From: Vreelandella neptunia
GTDB taxonomy: Bacteria > Pseudomonadota > Gammaproteobacteria > Pseudomonadales > Halomonadaceae
Direction: 5' to 3'
DNA length: 64,000 nucleotides
Assembly: GCF_034479615.1 (NCBI RefSeq)
Contig: NZ_CP140255.1
Span: forward strand, 930,001 to 994,000
This document shows, piece by piece, positions 1-8,516 of the stretch (position 1 is its first letter; each line of letters begins with the position of its first letter). The notes under the pieces were generated by a model. That model was not told the DNA's origin, made no database searches, and was given only the letters and a program-made list of their open reading frames with translations. The translations under genes were made by a program, and so were the position numbers.

Positions 1-82
1 ACCTATGCGTGAGCCGCTATAGAACCGCTATAGAAAGAACAATGGTAAGCAGGATACCCTGCTGCTTATGCCCGGAGCCGTT

Positions 83-526
83 ATGGAATCAGGTCTGTCA
101 AGTCTGCTTAGTGTCTCAATCGATTTCGAGACCTCCCACCTGTTTTTCCCGAGGATTATTCACTGGATCATGGCGGGACTCTTTGTCTTGATTTTAACGA
201 CAAAGGTAGCTCCCTTCATGGCATCAGTGAAACGAGGAGAGCGCACACTGCCCATTGTGGGTGAAGCTAGGGATAATTTCCGTTTCTTCGGCACGCTCGT
301 CTTGATCGCGGCGTATTTTTATTTAATGGCAGTTGTGGGTGATCTATTCCCCTACACCGGCTATGGCTTTCTGATGGTTTCGATAGCTTTCGTATTCCTT
401 ATGTCACTGCTCTATTTGCATGACTGGACGAAAAAGGCCCTTACCATCGTGGTGGTCAATGCCATCGTCGCACCTAGTCTGGCCTGGTTCATTCTCGCCA
501 AGCTTTTCACTATCACCTTACCGTGA
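83..526 (+). CDS. tctB: TctB-family small membrane subunit of a TTT transporter
   Basis: Small membrane subunit of a tripartite tricarboxylate transporter, the partner of the large TctA permease that follows. About 147 residues with roughly four hydrophobic segments separated by a charged loop (near residues 40-60), as usual for this family. I chose ATG 83 because GGAG (74-77) lies 5 nt before it; ATG 68 is in frame but sits in a hairpin (46-68). The stop overlaps the next start (GTGA, 523-526), indicating translational coupling. The periplasmic binding protein (tctC) would normally be upstream and is probably cut off by the window edge. From its place before garD and gudD, the likely substrates are galactarate or glucarate (inference). 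Confidence 0.82.
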   Translation: MESGLSSLLSVSIDFETSHLFFPRIIHWIMAGLFVLILTTKVAPFMASVKRGERTLPIVGEARDNFRFFGTLVLIAAYFYLMAVVGDLFPYTGYGFLMVSIAFVFLMSLLYLHDWTKKALTIVVVNAIVAPSLAWFILAKLFTITLP

Positions 527-2106
527 CCGAAGCGAGTGCCACCATGGAATTTCTCTCACTTCTCGATATAACGTTTTTTTTACTCGCCGGGTTCGGTGCT
601 CTGATAGGCATCATCTTCGGCGCTATACCCGGTATGACCGCCACCATGGCGGTGGCTGTTTGCCTGCCGCTCACCTATGCCCTTGGATTACACCATGGCC
701 TGGCGCTGTTGCTGGGGCTTTATGTAGGGGGGATTTCCGGTGGAATGGTGCCGGCGGTGCTGCTCAATATTCCCGGCACACCGTCTTCAATCACCACTAC
801 CTTTGATGGCTACCCGATGGCCCAAAAGGGCGAGGGTGAGAAAGCGTTGAAGATATGCGTTATCGCGTCCGTCGTCGGGGGGCTTATCAGCGCCGCTATA
901 CTCTTCCTGTTTGCGCCACTATTGGCCGATTTCTCGATCAAGTTCTCCTATGTGGAGAAGTTTTTGATCATTTTGTTAGCGTTAAGTGTCATTGCTTCGC
1001 TCTCCAGCAGCATGCTGATTGGCATCTTTAGCGGCGTCATCGGCATCTGGCTGAGCCTGATCGGTGACTACAGCATCTCGGATGGTGGCAATGGCAAGAC
1101 CCGACTGATGTTCGATTTCATGGAACCCTACTTATTTGAAGGGTTTTCGCTATTGCCGGTGTTGATCGGTGTCTTTGGTATTTCCACGATTTTGCTTGAA
1201 GCGGAAAAGGGCGCAAAGAGTGGGCTGGTCAGCGAACGCATAAAGATCAGCAAAGGAGGTGGCTTTTCGCTTTCGATCTTTAGAGGACGTGTGACCAATC
1301 TGGTGCGCTCATCCTTTATCGGTACCTTCGTCGGCATGCTGCCTGGGGTCGGTGGCAGCGCCGCTTCCGTGCTGGCTTATACCCAAGAAAAAAACTTAAC
1401 GCGGGATTCATCGCAAATGGGTAAAGGGGCACCCCAGGGACTTATTGCCTCGGAGTCAGCCAACAATGCCTTGACCGGAGGTGCATTGATCCCACTGCTG
1501 TCGCTGGGTATCCCCGGTGACTCAACTACGGCTGTGTTGATCGGTGCATTCACGCTGCAGGGCATCCAGGTAGGGCCGCTATTTATTCCTGAGAATACCG
1601 ACACTTGGTACGTCATGATGACGGCCCTGGTGTTCGCCAACATCGTGATGTTCTTCTTAATGTTTTATGCCATTAAGTACATCGCCAAAGTGGTGATGGT
1701 TCCCAAGCACATCCTGTTTCCCATCATTGTGATGATGTGTGTAGTGGGTGCCTATGCCATCAACTACGGGATCATGTTTGATGTTTGGACGCTGCTGATT
1801 TTCGGTGTTTTAGGCTATCTGGTGCAGAAGATTGGTCTGGAAGTGGCTCCGCTCATTATTGGTTTCATCTTGGGGAGCCAGGCCGAGGTCTACTTCGTCA
1901 AGAGTCTGGAATCGTTCGGCACTTACTCGATCTTTTTCACCAAGAGCCCCATTGCCATGGTGCTGTGGGGATTGATTGCAGCCTCGATAATGTTCGCGAT
2001 CGTTATGGGGGTTAAGTCTCGCGCCAGACAAAAAATGGAGCTGACCCAGGTGACTGGCAGTACACACACAGCCTCAGGAAAGGGTCATGACACAGATAAC
2101 GACTAA
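523..2106 (+). CDS. tctA: TctA-family large permease of a TTT transporter
   Basis: Large integral-membrane permease (527 residues) of a tripartite tricarboxylate transporter, which imports carboxylates using an ion gradient and a periplasmic binding protein. It shows the family hallmarks: an N-terminal [14 protein letters not shown] segment, [19 protein letters not shown] near residue 85, and the internal repeat copy [18 protein letters not shown]. The GTG start at 523 overlaps the tctB stop; ATG 544 is an alternative start close to where many homologues begin. Its 3' end overlaps garD by 20 nt, so transporter and dehydratase are co-translated. It is clearly a different paralogue from the permeases at 6886-8403 and 51364-52860. 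Confidence 0.9.
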   Translation: MTEASATMEFLSLLDITFFLLAGFGALIGIIFGAIPGMTATMAVAVCLPLTYALGLHHGLALLLGLYVGGISGGMVPAVLLNIPGTPSSITTTFDGYPMAQKGEGEKALKICVIASVVGGLISAAILFLFAPLLADFSIKFSYVEKFLIILLALSVIASLSSSMLIGIFSGVIGIWLSLIGDYSISDGGNGKTRLMFDFMEPYLFEGFSLLPVLIGVFGISTILLEAEKGAKSGLVSERIKISKGGGFSLSIFRGRVTNLVRSSFIGTFVGMLPGVGGSAASVLAYTQEKNLTRDSSQMGKGAPQGLIASESANNALTGGALIPLLSLGIPGDSTTAVLIGAFTLQGIQVGPLFIPENTDTWYVMMTALVFANIVMFFLMFYAIKYIAKVVMVPKHILFPIIVMMCVVGAYAINYGIMFDVWTLLIFGVLGYLVQKIGLEVAPLIIGFILGSQAEVYFVKSLESFGTYSIFFTKSPIAMVLWGLIAASIMFAIVMGVKSRARQKMELTQVTGSTHTASGKGHDTDND

Positions 2107-3655
2107 TACGCGTGTGATTCGCGTACACCCCAGCGATAACGTTGCCATTGTGGTCGAGCAGGGCGGCCTCGCTGAAGGCACCGTCATTGAGGGCAGCATC
2201 ACCACCACGATGCCTATTCCGCAAGGCCACAAGGTGGCGCTAGAGGACATCGCTGAAGGGGCTCAGGTTGTTCGTTATGGCGAGATCATTGGTCAGGCGT
2301 TAACGGCCATTGCCTGTGGCAGTCACGTGAACGAGACGAATGTTCGCCTTCCCACGGCACCGGCGCTGGGTGAGTTACCCTTGGCCACACGTGAGATCCC
2401 CGCGATGGAGCCTCTGGAAGGGTACACCTTTGAAGGCTTCCGCAATCCGGATGGCAGCGTGGGTACCAAGAACGTCTTGGGTATCACCACCAGCGTTCAG
2501 TGTGTCGCCGGTACTGTCGATTACGTAGTGCAGCGCATCAAACGCGAGCTGCTGCCACGCTTCCCCAACGTCGACGATGTTGTGGGGCTTAATCACTCTT
2601 ATGGCTGTGGCGTTGCCATTAATGCACCTGCGGCGATTGTGCCGATTCGAACGCTTAAAAACATCGCCCTGAATCCAAACTTCGGCAACGAGATAATGGT
2701 GATCGGGCTGGGTTGTGAAAAGTTGCAACCCTCGACACTGCTGACCGACCGGCCAGTAAGAGTTTATGAAAACACCCAGGCGGCCGACCCAGAAGCCAAC
2801 GTGCTGAGCCTTCAAGATGACTCCTTTCAAGGCTTCGGTGAGATGGTCGAGGGTATTCTGGCCATGGCCGAACGCCATCTTGAGCGACTCAATCGACGTC
2901 AGCGCGAAACCTGCCCGGCGTCCGAGCTAGTGGTCGGTATGCAGTGTGGCGGTAGCGATGCTTTTTCCGGAGTAACGGCTAACCCTGCGGTGGGCTTTGC
3001 GACCGATTTGATCGTACGGGCGGGTGGCAGCGTGATGTTTTCGGAGGTCACCGAGGTGCGAGACGCCATCCATCTGCTGACGCCAAGGGCAATTGATGAG
3101 CAGGTGGGCAGGGCGTTGATCGAGCAGATGGCCTGGTACGACGACTACCTGTCTCAAGGGCAGGCGGATCGTAGCGCCAACCCCTCCCCAGGCAACAAGA
3201 AAGGCGGGCTCAGCAATGTGGTTGAGAAGGCGCTGGGGTCGGTGATTAAGTCGGGCAACTCACCCATTGTTGATGTTATTGGCCCCGGTGAACGGCTGCG
3301 CCGGAAGGGCCTGACCTTTGCTGCCACTCCGGCCAGCGATTTTATTTGCGGCACGCTTCAGTTAGCGGCAGGTATGAACTTGCAAGTGTTTACCACTGGG
3401 CGTGGGACACCATATGGCCTGGCCATGGTGCCTGTGCTCAAGGTCTCCTCTAACTCCACGCTGGGAAAACGCTGGCACGACATTATCGACCTGGATGCAG
3501 GCCGCATTGCCACAGGCGATGCCAGCATTGAAGAGGTGGGCTGGGAGCTTTTCCACCTGATTCTTGAGGTGGCCAGCGGGCGCCAACAGGCTGCCGCCGA
3601 TCGGCTAGGTATTCATAACGACTTGGTGTTGTTTAATCCTGCGCCAGTGACTTAA
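2087..3655 (+). CDS. garD: Galactarate dehydratase GarD
   Basis: Cytoplasmic galactarate (mucate) dehydratase of the UxaA/GarD family, converting galactarate to 5-keto-4-deoxyglucarate. At 522 residues it matches E. coli GarD (523). The sequence closely resembles my recollection of GarD: N-terminal SAF-like domain (about 1-90, with [14 protein letters not shown]), then [90 protein letters not shown] and a C-terminal FNPAPVT. The start is ATG 2087 with ribosome site AGGAAAGGG (2076-2084) inside tctA. It forms one transcription unit with the upstream transporter and gudD (53-nt gap). The product is shared with GudD. Confidence 0.93.
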   Translation: MTQITTNTRVIRVHPSDNVAIVVEQGGLAEGTVIEGSITTTMPIPQGHKVALEDIAEGAQVVRYGEIIGQALTAIACGSHVNETNVRLPTAPALGELPLATREIPAMEPLEGYTFEGFRNPDGSVGTKNVLGITTSVQCVAGTVDYVVQRIKRELLPRFPNVDDVVGLNHSYGCGVAINAPAAIVPIRTLKNIALNPNFGNEIMVIGLGCEKLQPSTLLTDRPVRVYENTQAADPEANVLSLQDDSFQGFGEMVEGILAMAERHLERLNRRQRETCPASELVVGMQCGGSDAFSGVTANPAVGFATDLIVRAGGSVMFSEVTEVRDAIHLLTPRAIDEQVGRALIEQMAWYDDYLSQGQADRSANPSPGNKKGGLSNVVEKALGSVIKSGNSPIVDVIGPGERLRRKGLTFAATPASDFICGTLQLAAGMNLQVFTTGRGTPYGLAMVPVLKVSSNSTLGKRWHDIIDLDAGRIATGDASIEEVGWELFHLILEVASGRQQAAADRLGIHNDLVLFNPAPVT

Positions 3656-3708
3656 TTCCTTAAAATAATTTTTCAACTTGGGTCAATAATAATAGAGGTT
3701 TACGACAT

Positions 3709-5034
3709 ATGTTTCCGAAGATTAAATCAATGAAAGTGGTTCCCGTCGCTGGTTACGACGGCTTTTTGCTGAACCTCAGCGGCGGTCATGCACCCTGGTT
3801 TATTCGCTGTGTGGTTATCCTTGAAGATGATGCGGGTAACCAGGGCGTTGGTGAGATTCCTTCCAGCGGCGGTATTCTTAAAGGACTGGAACAGTGCCGT
3901 GAGCTGGTAGAAGGCTCGCAGATCAATAATGTTAAGCACACCCTCAATCAGGTTCGCCTGCGTTTAGCCCAAAACGGACGCGAAGAACGAGGCCGACAGA
4001 CGTTTGATCTGCGTGTCGCTGTTCACGTGATCACAGGCATTGAGTCCGCGCTGTTAGACCTCTATGGGCAGGCACTACACATGCCCGTAGCCGACTTGCT
4101 CGGTCAATATGGCCGTCAACGCGATGAAGTCGAGGCGTTGGGCTACCTGTTTTTATTGGGGGATCCTGGCAAGACAGACCTACCGTACCCTCAAGCGCAG
4201 AACCCTCAAGATGCCTGGGACGAAATCCGCTACCAAGAGGCCTTGACACCCGAAGCGGTGGCTAATTTAGCTAAAGCCGCCTATGAGCGTTATGGGTTTA
4301 AAGACTTCAAGCTCAAGGGCGGTGTATTACGTGGGGATGAGGAGGCTGATTGCATACGGGCGCTCCATGAAGCGTTCCCGGAGGCACGACTAACGCTTGA
4401 TCCTAACGGTGCCTGGACGCTCGATGAGGCGGTGCGAGTACTGGAGCCGATCAAGCACCTGCTTAGCTACGCCGAAGACCCCTGTGGCCAGGAAGAGAGC
4501 TACTCAGGACGCGAGACCATGGCTGAGTTTAAGAAGCGCACCGGCCTGCCTACGGCTACCAATATGATCGCGACAGATTTTAAACAGCTGCAGTACGCCG
4601 TCCAGCTCAATTCCGTTGATATACCTTTGGCAGACTGTCATTTCTGGACCATGCAAGGCGCGGTAAAAGTGGGTGAGCTTTGCAACGAGTGGGGCATGAC
4701 CTGGGGCTCTCACAGCAACAACCACTTTGATATTTCGCTAGCGATGATGACCCACGTTGCCGCTGCCTGCCCGGGCGATATTACCGCAATCGATACGCAC
4801 TGGATCTGGCAAGATGGACAGCGAATCACTAAGAACCCTTTGCTCATTCGCGATGGCAAACTCAAAGTGCCCACCACGCCAGGGTTAGGCGTTGAATTGG
4901 ATGAAGACAAGCTCATGGAGGCACACAAGCTTTACAAGTCGTTGGATACCACACAGCGAAATGACGCCATGGCGATGCAATTTTTGATTCCTGGATGGGA
5001 GTTCGATCCGAAGCGCCCGGCGCTTGTTCGTTAG
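3709..5034 (+). CDS. gudD: Glucarate dehydratase GudD
   Basis: Cytoplasmic D-glucarate dehydratase of the enolase superfamily, giving 5-keto-4-deoxyglucarate. 441 residues against 446 for E. coli GudD. The active-site pattern is intact with a constant offset from E. coli: KxK (Lys201, Lys203 in FKDFKLKGG), metal ligands Asp231 (TLDPNGAW), Glu256 (YAEDPCG) and Asn285 (TATNMIATD), then Asp309 (PLADCHF) and His335 (GSHSNNHFD). The start ATG 3709 has an AGAGG ribosome site about 10 nt upstream. It lies 53 nt after garD. No terminator is obvious after the stop, but a new promoter/operator region begins at about 5.1 kb. E. coli also has a GudX paralogue, but the full catalytic set here argues for GudD. 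Confidence 0.93.
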   Translation: MFPKIKSMKVVPVAGYDGFLLNLSGGHAPWFIRCVVILEDDAGNQGVGEIPSSGGILKGLEQCRELVEGSQINNVKHTLNQVRLRLAQNGREERGRQTFDLRVAVHVITGIESALLDLYGQALHMPVADLLGQYGRQRDEVEALGYLFLLGDPGKTDLPYPQAQNPQDAWDEIRYQEALTPEAVANLAKAAYERYGFKDFKLKGGVLRGDEEADCIRALHEAFPEARLTLDPNGAWTLDEAVRVLEPIKHLLSYAEDPCGQEESYSGRETMAEFKKRTGLPTATNMIATDFKQLQYAVQLNSVDIPLADCHFWTMQGAVKVGELCNEWGMTWGSHSNNHFDISLAMMTHVAAACPGDITAIDTHWIWQDGQRITKNPLLIRDGKLKVPTTPGLGVELDEDKLMEAHKLYKSLDTTQRNDAMAMQFLIPGWEFDPKRPALVR

Positions 5035-5362
5035 AGCATTTTCTCATTAACCGTGGCTTAAGCCCGTTGTATTGAAGATAGAGGGATGAAACAAACCAAG
5101 TGAGTAAGCGCTCGACTTTGGTCTAGTTTTTACATCTCTCTATTGTAGTACCTCCAAGAACACACTAAGTTTCAGGTTGTATGATGTATGACTTTGGTGT
5201 GGAGAATCCTCTGTTGCCGGTATGCAACAAGAGATTGAGGAATAAAGTACGACTTGATGCGTACTTGCTTGCAAGAAACTGACAGACCTTCATGCACCAA
5301 CATTTTGCTTATCAACGCATACGCAGATCCTTGTGGCGTGTATGCATTAAGGAGTAGACACA
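5035..5362. promoter_or_regulatory. Intergenic region before the second TTT operon
   Basis: This 328-nt gap separates gudD from tctC and holds no credible gene. It contains an operator-like site (5177-5194) sharing a 12-mer with the gntR promoter region. It also contains a hairpin (GCATACGC 5317-5324 with GCGTGTATGC 5336-5345) just before the ribosome site of tctC. The RNA leader after the operator would be more than 150 nt long. I found no terminator for gudD, so read-through from the first operon is possible. Confidence 0.55.
5177..5194. promoter_or_regulatory. Candidate GntR operator before tctC
   Basis: TTGTATGATGTATGACTT. The first 12 bases are identical to 10989-11000 and to the reverse complement of 10803-10814 in the gntR promoter region. 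It contains a TATGAT -10-like hexamer. The shared motif suggests control of this operon by the regulator at 11155 (inference). Confidence 0.55.
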
Positions 5363-6346
5363 ATGTACAAAAACAACAAAGCCCCGCTGACTCTGGCCGC
5401 TGCTGTTGCTTTATTCTCACTATCGGGTACAGCGCTCGCGGACTACCCTGAGCGAGATATCCGCGTCATTGTGCCCTGGGGAGCTGGCGGCGGTACCGAT
5501 GGAATCGTCCGTAAACTGACCACCATCGCGGAAGAAAATCTTGATGTTTCCATGTACGCAGAAAACATCGAGGGGGGCGTTAGTGCCACCGGTATTGGCC
5601 AGCTTATGAGTGCCCGTCCTGACGGCTATACCATTGGCGCGTTAACCTATGACAGCCTAGTTACTGTGCCCTGGCAGGCTATGCTGCCCAGTTACGATAT
5701 CGATAAGTTGAAGCTGATTGCACGGGTTACCAGCGAACCCGATGCAATCGTCGTTGATGCCAATTCCGACTATCAAACGATCCATGACCTTATCGAGGCG
5801 GCTAAGGCTGATCCCGGCGAGATTCGCGTTGCCATTCAAAATCTGGGCGGGCGTGTCCATCTGGCGATCCTGCAACTACAAGAGTTGACGGGTACGGAGT
5901 TCAGGATCGTCTCTTATCCCGGTGGTGCCGCCCCGCAAAAAGAAGCCATTCTGTCCGATGAGGTCGATGTGGCACTCACCAGCCTGGGTGATTTTTCCAG
6001 TCTCCTGGAAGATGGCACCGTGCGCGGTCTCGTTGAGTTTTCTGATACACAAAACCCGACGTATCCCGATGTTCCCACCACAGCTGACGAGGGGATCGAC
6101 CTCCAGATTGGCAGCTTTATTGTCTTTGCCGCCCCAGTAGACACCCCGGAAGAAGTTATTAACGAACTGGAAAGCGCTTACAAAACGGCATACGACAGCG
6201 ATGAGTTTCAAGAGTGGGTTGCCAACGTTGGGGTAACGCCGAACTGGCTGGGTACCGATGAGGTGACTACTTGGGCTGATGAAACGGCCGAGTCACTGTT
6301 CAGCGAAATGGATGCGCTGGTTGAAGCAGGCGTGATGTCCAAGTAA
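5363..6346 (+). CDS. tctC: TctC-family periplasmic binding protein of the second TTT system
   Basis: Periplasmic solute receptor (Bug/TctC family, 327 residues) that captures a carboxylate and delivers it to TctBA. A Sec signal peptide is clear: positively charged start, hydrophobic stretch at residues 9-25, cleavage after TALA-26 before DYPERDI. The mature protein starts with the family motif RDIRVIVPWGAGGGTDGIVRK and later has SARPDGYTIG. The start ATG 5363 has AAGGAG (5350-5355) upstream. It heads tctC-tctB-tctA-ThDP enzyme. A 10-bp hairpin follows its stop (6364-6386). The substrate is not determined by sequence; an aldarate or related dicarboxylate is likely from context. Confidence 0.9.
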   Translation: MYKNNKAPLTLAAAVALFSLSGTALADYPERDIRVIVPWGAGGGTDGIVRKLTTIAEENLDVSMYAENIEGGVSATGIGQLMSARPDGYTIGALTYDSLVTVPWQAMLPSYDIDKLKLIARVTSEPDAIVVDANSDYQTIHDLIEAAKADPGEIRVAIQNLGGRVHLAILQLQELTGTEFRIVSYPGGAAPQKEAILSDEVDVALTSLGDFSSLLEDGTVRGLVEFSDTQNPTYPDVPTTADEGIDLQIGSFIVFAAPVDTPEEVINELESAYKTAYDSDEFQEWVANVGVTPNWLGTDEVTTWADETAESLFSEMDALVEAGVMSK

Positions 6347-6363
6347 CTCGCAGCTCAAAGAGC

Positions 6364-6386
6364 GTGGCATCGGTAGCCGGTGCCAC
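6364..6386 (+). other. Hairpin between tctC and tctB (mRNA processing or stability)
   Basis: GTGGCATCGG-TAG-CCGGTGCCAC forms a 10-bp stem with one G-U pair, 17 nt after the tctC stop. No U-run follows, so it is unlikely to be a full terminator. Such hairpins often protect a binding-protein mRNA and lower permease expression. The other TTT operon has a similarly placed hairpin at 53366-53393. Confidence 0.6.
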
Positions 6387-6415
6387 GGCTAGCTCAATAA
6401 GAGGATTTTGAGTCA

Positions 6416-6886
6416 ATGAACAACGTCGAACGCTTCAGAAGATCGGCAGTACTGTTTCCAGCTTTCTTGCTGGTATTGACCACGATCTATCTGGCGGAAG
6501 CCTTAAGCATACGCTCGCAGTTTGGTGGTGACACCATCGTGGGGCCACGTTTCATGCCTATTCTTATGGCCTTCATCATGTATGTAGCGCTGGTTGTAGT
6601 AATCGTAGGGGAGTGGCGTAAAGAAGCAGAGGCGACCACTGGTGGCTCTTTGCTAAGGCCGTTGCTGATTGTACTGGCGACAGGCATCTACATCGGCGTG
6701 TTTCGTCCCTTGGGGTACGTGCCAGCGACGCTGGGTTTCGTGGTAGCGCTCTTTCTTATCTTTGACTTCGAGAAACATCGCCCCGCCTTCTTCATATTTT
6801 ATGTGATCGCCGTTACAGCGCTCTTTTACGGACTGTTTGCCGGTATTTTCGGGGTGCGTCTGCCTCCCATGTTAGGAGGATTCTAA
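6416..6886 (+). CDS. tctB: TctB-family small membrane subunit
   Basis: Small membrane subunit (156 residues) of the second TTT system. Four hydrophobic segments can be seen (about 12-30, 42-62, 78-98 and 105-150), with GPRFMPILMAF after the first one, as in DUF1468/TctB proteins. ATG 6416 follows a GAGGA ribosome site. The stop TAA shares one base with the tctA start (TAATG, 6884-6888), so the pair is translationally coupled. It is needed for transport together with TctA; its individual role in the complex is not well defined in the family. Confidence 0.87.
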   Translation: MNNVERFRRSAVLFPAFLLVLTTIYLAEALSIRSQFGGDTIVGPRFMPILMAFIMYVALVVVIVGEWRKEAEATTGGSLLRPLLIVLATGIYIGVFRPLGYVPATLGFVVALFLIFDFEKHRPAFFIFYVIAVTALFYGLFAGIFGVRLPPMLGGF

Positions 6887-8403
6887 TGGAGACCTTTGTT
6901 AGTTTCCTGGGCGGTTTTGAAGCATTGCTGAGTTGGCAAGTGCTGGGCTTCATGATTGCCGGTTTCTTAATTGGTACCTTCTTCGGTGCGATGCCTGGAC
7001 TTACCTCAGTGCTGGCGATCGCCTTGCTATTACCCATTACTTACACGATTGACGTTGTACCCGCGCTGGTCATGTGTGCGTCTATCTTTATGGCGGGAAT
7101 GTACTCCGGCAGCATAACGGCCACGACGATCAATATTCCCGGCGCTCCCTCTTCAATGATGACTGCTGTGGAAGGCAATGCCTTGATGTTAAAAGGGCAT
7201 GGTGCCAATGCGCTAGGCCATGCGGCGCTAGGCTCAATGATTGGTGGCTCAATTGGTGCCTTATTGCTTATGGCATTCATGCCGATCGCAGGCGAGCTGG
7301 CGCTTTTGATTCGCACCCCCGGCAAGTTCTCACTTGTACTCTTTGCCCTAGTGGTGATCATCATTGTCGACAAGGGAGCCATTGCCAAGGGTATTGTCGC
7401 CACCACCCTGGGTATCATGCTGGCCACCGTGGGGATTGATGTACTCCAGCCGATTCCTCGCTTCGAGTTTGGCACTGAACTGCTGGTCGAAGGTATCGGT
7501 TTAATGCCTGTGGTCATCGGTGCGTTTGCGGTCAGTGAGCTACTGGTACAGGCGCAGAACTGGAACCTCTCTTTAGAGGGTACGCTAAAGCGGGCGAAAG
7601 GCTTAAAAATTCGTCGACGCGATTTTATTCCCCCGTGGTCTGAAATTCGTGAGGTGGGGTTCTTTACCTATATTAAGAGTGCTTTCATTGGCTATGCCAT
7701 TGGTATTTTGCCCGGCGCGGGTGGCTCAATGGCGGCTTTCGTGGCCTATGCTGATGCCAAGCGCAGTTCGAAAAAACCTGAAGAGTATGGCAATGGCAGC
7801 CGTGAAGGTATTGCGGCGGCTGAATCGGCAAATAACTCCATGTGCGGCGGTGCTTTTGTGCCGATGCTGATGTTCGGGATCCCGGGCGACCCAACCACGG
7901 CTATTGTACTTGGCGTTTTGGTTATCAATGGCTTACAGCCAGGGCCACGTCTCATTGAACAGCAGGCTGATCTAATAGCGCCCATGTTTGCCTCTCTGTT
8001 TGTGAGCGCCTTGATCCTCATCCCGCTGACGCTGTTCCTGTTCGGGCCGTACTTTATTCGCATCGTCTCAATCTCCCGTGGTCTGCTCTACAGCGCCATC
8101 GCCGTGGTAGCGCTCGTCGGAAGTTATGTGGCGACTTACTCAATTTTTCAGATGTTTTTAGCCCTATTGTTTGGTGTGTTGGCTTTCTTCCTGCGCAAAC
8201 ATAACTACTCGGTTGTGGCCATGTTACTAGGCTTCATCTTGGGGCCGGATTTGGAGCAGTATTTGCGACGCTCCTTATCGTTCAATGACGGTAACCCGAT
8301 AGTCTTTCTGACCAGTTTGGACAGCCTTGCTTTCCTGGCATTAACCGTCGTTTTCGCCTATCTGATTCTGCGCAAGAAGCCGAAGCTTGATGCCATTCCG
8401 TGA
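6886..8403 (+). CDS. tctA: TctA-family large permease, second TTT system
   Basis: Large permease (505 residues) with the duplicated TctA signature: GAMPGLTSVLAIALLLP near the N-terminus, NIPGAPSSMMTAVEGNALM near residue 85, and MFGIPGDPTTAIVLGVL in the second half, plus SANNSMCGGAFVP. AGGAGGA (6874-6880) precedes ATG 6886. It completes tctC-tctB-tctA. The ThDP enzyme gene starts 113 nt downstream on the same strand, so import and metabolism are probably co-expressed. It is divergent in sequence from the first permease (523-2106), suggesting a different ligand rather than a recent duplication. Confidence 0.9.
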   Translation: METFVSFLGGFEALLSWQVLGFMIAGFLIGTFFGAMPGLTSVLAIALLLPITYTIDVVPALVMCASIFMAGMYSGSITATTINIPGAPSSMMTAVEGNALMLKGHGANALGHAALGSMIGGSIGALLLMAFMPIAGELALLIRTPGKFSLVLFALVVIIIVDKGAIAKGIVATTLGIMLATVGIDVLQPIPRFEFGTELLVEGIGLMPVVIGAFAVSELLVQAQNWNLSLEGTLKRAKGLKIRRRDFIPPWSEIREVGFFTYIKSAFIGYAIGILPGAGGSMAAFVAYADAKRSSKKPEEYGNGSREGIAAAESANNSMCGGAFVPMLMFGIPGDPTTAIVLGVLVINGLQPGPRLIEQQADLIAPMFASLFVSALILIPLTLFLFGPYFIRIVSISRGLLYSAIAVVALVGSYVATYSIFQMFLALLFGVLAFFLRKHNYSVVAMLLGFILGPDLEQYLRRSLSFNDGNPIVFLTSLDSLAFLALTVVFAYLILRKKPKLDAIP

Positions 8404-8516
8404 TCTTAATAAACATTTGTACAAAACAAGATTGGATTCTGTTACTCGATATGCGCCTCCAGTGCTGTTCATCATGAGCGGCTGGGGGCGCTCTTCTCTG
8501 CCATTAGGATGCCAAC

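Noticed and set aside
14..35. 11-bp tandem repeat CCGCTATAGAA
   Set aside because: Only two copies at the window edge with no visible role; likely chance or the tail of an unseen gene.
2375..2878. 167-codon open frame opposite garD
   Set aside because: Antisense shadow of a well-conserved dehydratase with no ribosome site and no recognisable motif.
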